A stretch of 7,092 bases of DNA from Coxiellaceae bacterium (GTDB taxonomy: Bacteria; Pseudomonadota; Gammaproteobacteria; Coxiellales; Coxiellaceae): assembly GCA_003450655.1 (NCBI GenBank), contig DMFG01000037.1, positions 1 to 7,092 on the forward strand. The letters are read 5' to 3'. A program made the position numbers and the translations under genes. How positions within the stretch are numbered: position 1 is the first letter of the stretch; the number at the start of each line of letters is the position of its first letter. A model generated the notes under the pieces. That model worked only from the letters and a program-made list of their open reading frames with translations, was not told the origin of the DNA and did no database searches. This document shows, in pieces, positions 5,000 to 7,092 of this stretch.

Positions 5000-6118
5000 A
5001 TGCTTCGATACAGCCTCATAGTCCTACTCTCTGTATGCGGATTACTCACCATAAACTTAACTGTTTTTGCTGAAAACAAATCTCTATCAAGCATTAATCA
5101 AAAAATTTCATCCATCAAACTACAACTCAACAAAGACACCTTAAACCGTAATCAATTACAAAAAAAACTTAAAAATTTAGATGAAGAAACTGCAACCATC
5201 TCAAAATCTATTCAAAAAAATCAGCGACAAGCTCAACAAAAGAAAAACCGCATCCGCCAACTAGAACGGCAAAAAGATCAATTTCAAAGCACACTACATA
5301 GTCAAAAAAAACAACTCACTGAAGAGCTCCAAGCGGCTTATATGACTAGTCGGCAACCCTACCTAAAACTATTACTGAGCCAACACAACCCACAAGAACT
5401 CAACAGAATTGCACAATATTATCGCTATTTACATGAATACCAAGAAAAACGCATCAATGCGCTTGAAAAAACTATAGATGATATCCAAGCTAATAAACAA
5501 CAACTGCGTAAAGAACAACAACAACTTCAACAACTAGCGACTCAACAAAAACAACAAAAGTCCTCTCTTACGAAAACTTCGCAGAAAAGAAAAACGCTGA
5601 TACACACTATCAATAAAAAAATTAAAGCTCACAACCAAACTCTCAGCGTACTCAATCATAATAAAGTACAGCTTAACCAAACCATACAACAACTCAATAA
5701 ACCCAGCATACAATCTAGCCAGCTCTTTATAGAGCAAAAAGGATCACTAGCATGGCCTACTAAAGGTCGTATTACCCATCATTTTGGTACCAAAATACAA
5801 CAAAGCGAGTTAACATGGTCTGGCGTTGTTGTACGAGCCCCTGAGGGACAGCCTGTAAAAGCCATCGCCAGTGGTGATGTGATATTTTCAAAATGGTTAT
5901 CTGGATATGGGCTACTAGTTATCATAAATCATGGAGATGGTTACATGAGTCTATACGGAAGAAACCAAGCAATTTACACCAAAAAAGGTGACCATGTTAA
6001 TGCTGGGCAACAAATTGCAACCGTAGGCCAAACCGGTGGTTTTGACAGCCCCAGTCTATATTTTGCCATTCGCCATAATGCTAAGCCCCTAAATCCATCA
6101 CGATGGTGTCATGCCTAA
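5000..6118 (+). CDS. envC: Murein hydrolase activator EnvC-like (coiled coil plus degenerate LytM/M23 domain)
   Basis: EnvC acts in the periplasm at the septum, where it turns on the N-acetylmuramyl-L-alanine amidases AmiA/AmiB so daughter cells can separate. The 372-residue protein has a signal peptide (about 1-24, ending VFA), a long Lys/Gln-rich coiled coil (about 28-235, interrupted near 113-145), and a C-terminal LytM domain (about 248-372). Zinc ligands of active M23 enzymes are lost: the H-x-G-x-D site reads W-S-G-V-V (273-277) and the H-x-H site reads S-L-Y (352-354). Other family marks remain, such as YGLLVIINHGDG (303-314), SLYGRNQ (317-323) and SLYFAIR (352-358). E. coli EnvC is degenerate at the same places, which favours an activator and not a peptidase. 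The coiled coil includes a CAA-rich low-complexity tract (about 5493-5560). The ATG at 5000 is chosen because it opens the signal peptide, although no Shine-Dalgarno is visible. The ctpA gene follows after 27 bases. Confidence 0.93.
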   Translation: MLRYSLIVLLSVCGLLTINLTVFAENKSLSSINQKISSIKLQLNKDTLNRNQLQKKLKNLDEETATISKSIQKNQRQAQQKKNRIRQLERQKDQFQSTLHSQKKQLTEELQAAYMTSRQPYLKLLLSQHNPQELNRIAQYYRYLHEYQEKRINALEKTIDDIQANKQQLRKEQQQLQQLATQQKQQKSSLTKTSQKRKTLIHTINKKIKAHNQTLSVLNHNKVQLNQTIQQLNKPSIQSSQLFIEQKGSLAWPTKGRITHHFGTKIQQSELTWSGVVVRAPEGQPVKAIASGDVIFSKWLSGYGLLVIINHGDGYMSLYGRNQAIYTKKGDHVNAGQQIATVGQTGGFDSPSLYFAIRHNAKPLNPSRWCHA

Positions 6119-6145
6119 CTCAGCTCTTAAACAAGGAATGTATTA

Positions 6146-7092
6146 ATGAAACTGTTAAAATCACTCACCATACTCAGCACTAGCGCACTGATTATCAGTT
6201 CATTCGTTCTACCAATGAGTTTCGGTATAAACTCTCTTGGAAAAGGCTATAACTCACCATCAGCTGTACCCAATGATGAAATACAAGAGTTCGTTACTGC
6301 AATTACAGCTATTAAACATTATTATATTTCAGACACAAAGGATAAAACTCTATTTAATAACGCCATTAGTGGCATGTTAACCCACCTAGACCCCCACTCA
6401 AGCTATCTTGATAAAGAAGCACTAAAACAAATGACCAGCACTGTCTCTGGGGAGTTTGTAGGCATAGGCATTGAGCTTACCGTTGATAAAGGTGCCCTCA
6501 AAGTTATTAGCCCTCTAGATGGCACGCCTGCCGATAAAGCCGGCCTAAAGACCAATGACCTGATCATCAAAGTTGACAACACGCTTGTAGAGAACATGAG
6601 CTTAAGTGAGGCCATCAGTAAAATCAAAGGCAAAAAAGGCACGTTGGTCACACTCACTATCTTAAGACCTCATGTTGCAAAACCAATTATTGTCTCTATA
6701 AAACGTGACACAATTAAAGTAGTCACCGTAAAAACAAAACTATTAGATGATCACTATGGCTATGCTCGACTAAGCTTCTTTCAAGGCAAAGCTGATCAAG
6801 AACTAAAAGCTGCTATCGCACAACTAAAAAAGGCGACCAACAACCAATTAAATGGACTAGTTTTAGATCTTCGCAACAATCCCGGTGGACTATTAAACCT
6901 TAGTGGTGAAATCACCGATTTATTCCTAGATAAAAACACGACACAACGTTACAAAAATCTTATTGTGTATACTAAAGGTCGTATACCTGGGTCAGACATT
7001 ACAATTAAAGCAAAACCTCATGATATTATCCCGAATGTACCATTAGTGGTATTAATCAACTCAGGCTCAGCATCTGCATCTGAAATTGTAGC
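6146..7092 (+). CDS. ctpA: C-terminal processing protease, S41 family (CtpA-like), 3' end cut by window edge
   Basis: This is an exported serine protease that trims or degrades periplasmic and envelope proteins. The 315 complete codons run from a signal peptide (about 1-27), through the N-terminal helical segment with HLDPHSSYL (80-88), a PDZ domain (about 102-175, with GEFVGIGIEL at 102-111), to the S41 core. LVLDLRNNPGGLL (238-250) and LINSGSASASEIV (303-315) are diagnostic; by comparison with Prc and the D1-processing protease the nucleophile is Ser310, the first serine of SASE, and the catalytic lysine should lie 25 residues on, outside the window. The ATG at 6146 has AAGGA (6133-6137) 8 bases upstream. 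Pairing with envC is common in gammaproteobacteria and suggests joint work on the cell envelope. In Pseudomonas, CtpA degrades cell-wall hydrolases; whether that holds here is unknown. The family is certain, and the frame is open to the edge. Confidence 0.96.
   Translation, partial: MKLLKSLTILSTSALIISSFVLPMSFGINSLGKGYNSPSAVPNDEIQEFVTAITAIKHYYISDTKDKTLFNNAISGMLTHLDPHSSYLDKEALKQMTSTVSGEFVGIGIELTVDKGALKVISPLDGTPADKAGLKTNDLIIKVDNTLVENMSLSEAISKIKGKKGTLVTLTILRPHVAKPIIVSIKRDTIKVVTVKTKLLDDHYGYARLSFFQGKADQELKAAIAQLKKATNNQLNGLVLDLRNNPGGLLNLSGEITDLFLDKNTTQRYKNLIVYTKGRIPGSDITIKAKPHDIIPNVPLVVLINSGSASASEIV

Noticed and set aside
5493..5560. CAA-rich tract considered as a microsatellite or recent repeat expansion
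   Set aside because: The units are irregular and mixed with other codons, and Gln-rich coiled coils are normal for EnvC proteins.
5534..5737. Minus-strand open frame opposite the envC coiled coil
   Set aside because: The hydrophobic translation results from the Lys/Gln-rich codons read in reverse; there is no start signal.
5750..6118. EnvC C-terminal domain considered as an active zinc endopeptidase
   Set aside because: The H-x-G-x-D and H-x-H zinc ligands are replaced (W-S-G-V-V and S-L-Y), the same pattern as the E. coli activator.
6403..6657. Minus-strand open frame opposite the ctpA PDZ region
   Set aside because: It is an antisense shadow of a secure S41 protease reading frame.
1..7092. 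Insertion sequences, tRNA genes, CRISPR arrays, toxin-antitoxin or defence genes
   Set aside because: No transposase motif, terminal repeats, tRNA-like fold or regular repeat-spacer pattern was seen; all long frames belong to housekeeping or transport families.

Overview
The window looks like chromosomal DNA from an AT-rich gammaproteobacterium. The left block has the same gene order as the E. coli yibN-grxC-secB-gpsA cluster, and the right block carries the envC-ctpA pair that normally lies across from it. Genus cannot be fixed from this sequence. A Legionellales- or Thiotrichales-like organism would fit the base composition and the use of thiamine salvage, but that is a guess.

Left block, minus strand (1-2010): a tightly packed run of a membrane-anchored rhodanese (yibN), glutaredoxin 3 (grxC), the export chaperone SecB and glycerol-3-phosphate dehydrogenase (gpsA, cut by the left edge). 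Spacings run from a 1-base overlap to 22 bases, so this reads as one operon. Its upstream neighbour on the same strand (2100-3461) is an aldehyde dehydrogenase closely resembling the Sad/YneI succinate-semialdehyde dehydrogenases, most likely starting at a TTG codon.

Centre, plus strand (3521-4912): a clear TPP riboswitch (THI box) leads a two-gene unit, a seven-helix PQ-loop membrane protein followed by an overlapping thiamine pyrophosphokinase. Together they suggest a thiamine salvage operon: the membrane protein would bring in thiamine (or a precursor), the kinase would convert thiamine to TPP, and TPP would shut the operon off through the riboswitch. The transporter role is inferred, and it is the most interesting proposal in the window. 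The Shine-Dalgarno sequence lies inside the conserved aptamer, and loop L5 is one base shorter than in the E. coli thiM and thiC aptamers.

Right block, plus strand (5000-7092): an EnvC-like murein hydrolase activator (coiled coil plus catalytically degenerate LytM domain), then a CtpA-type S41 processing protease truncated by the right edge just after its catalytic serine. In E. coli and Pseudomonas, gpmI sits between yibN and envC. Here that slot holds the aldehyde dehydrogenase and the thiamine unit instead. No stretch longer than 300 bases lacks a gene; the largest gap is the divergent promoter/riboswitch region at 3462-3642.
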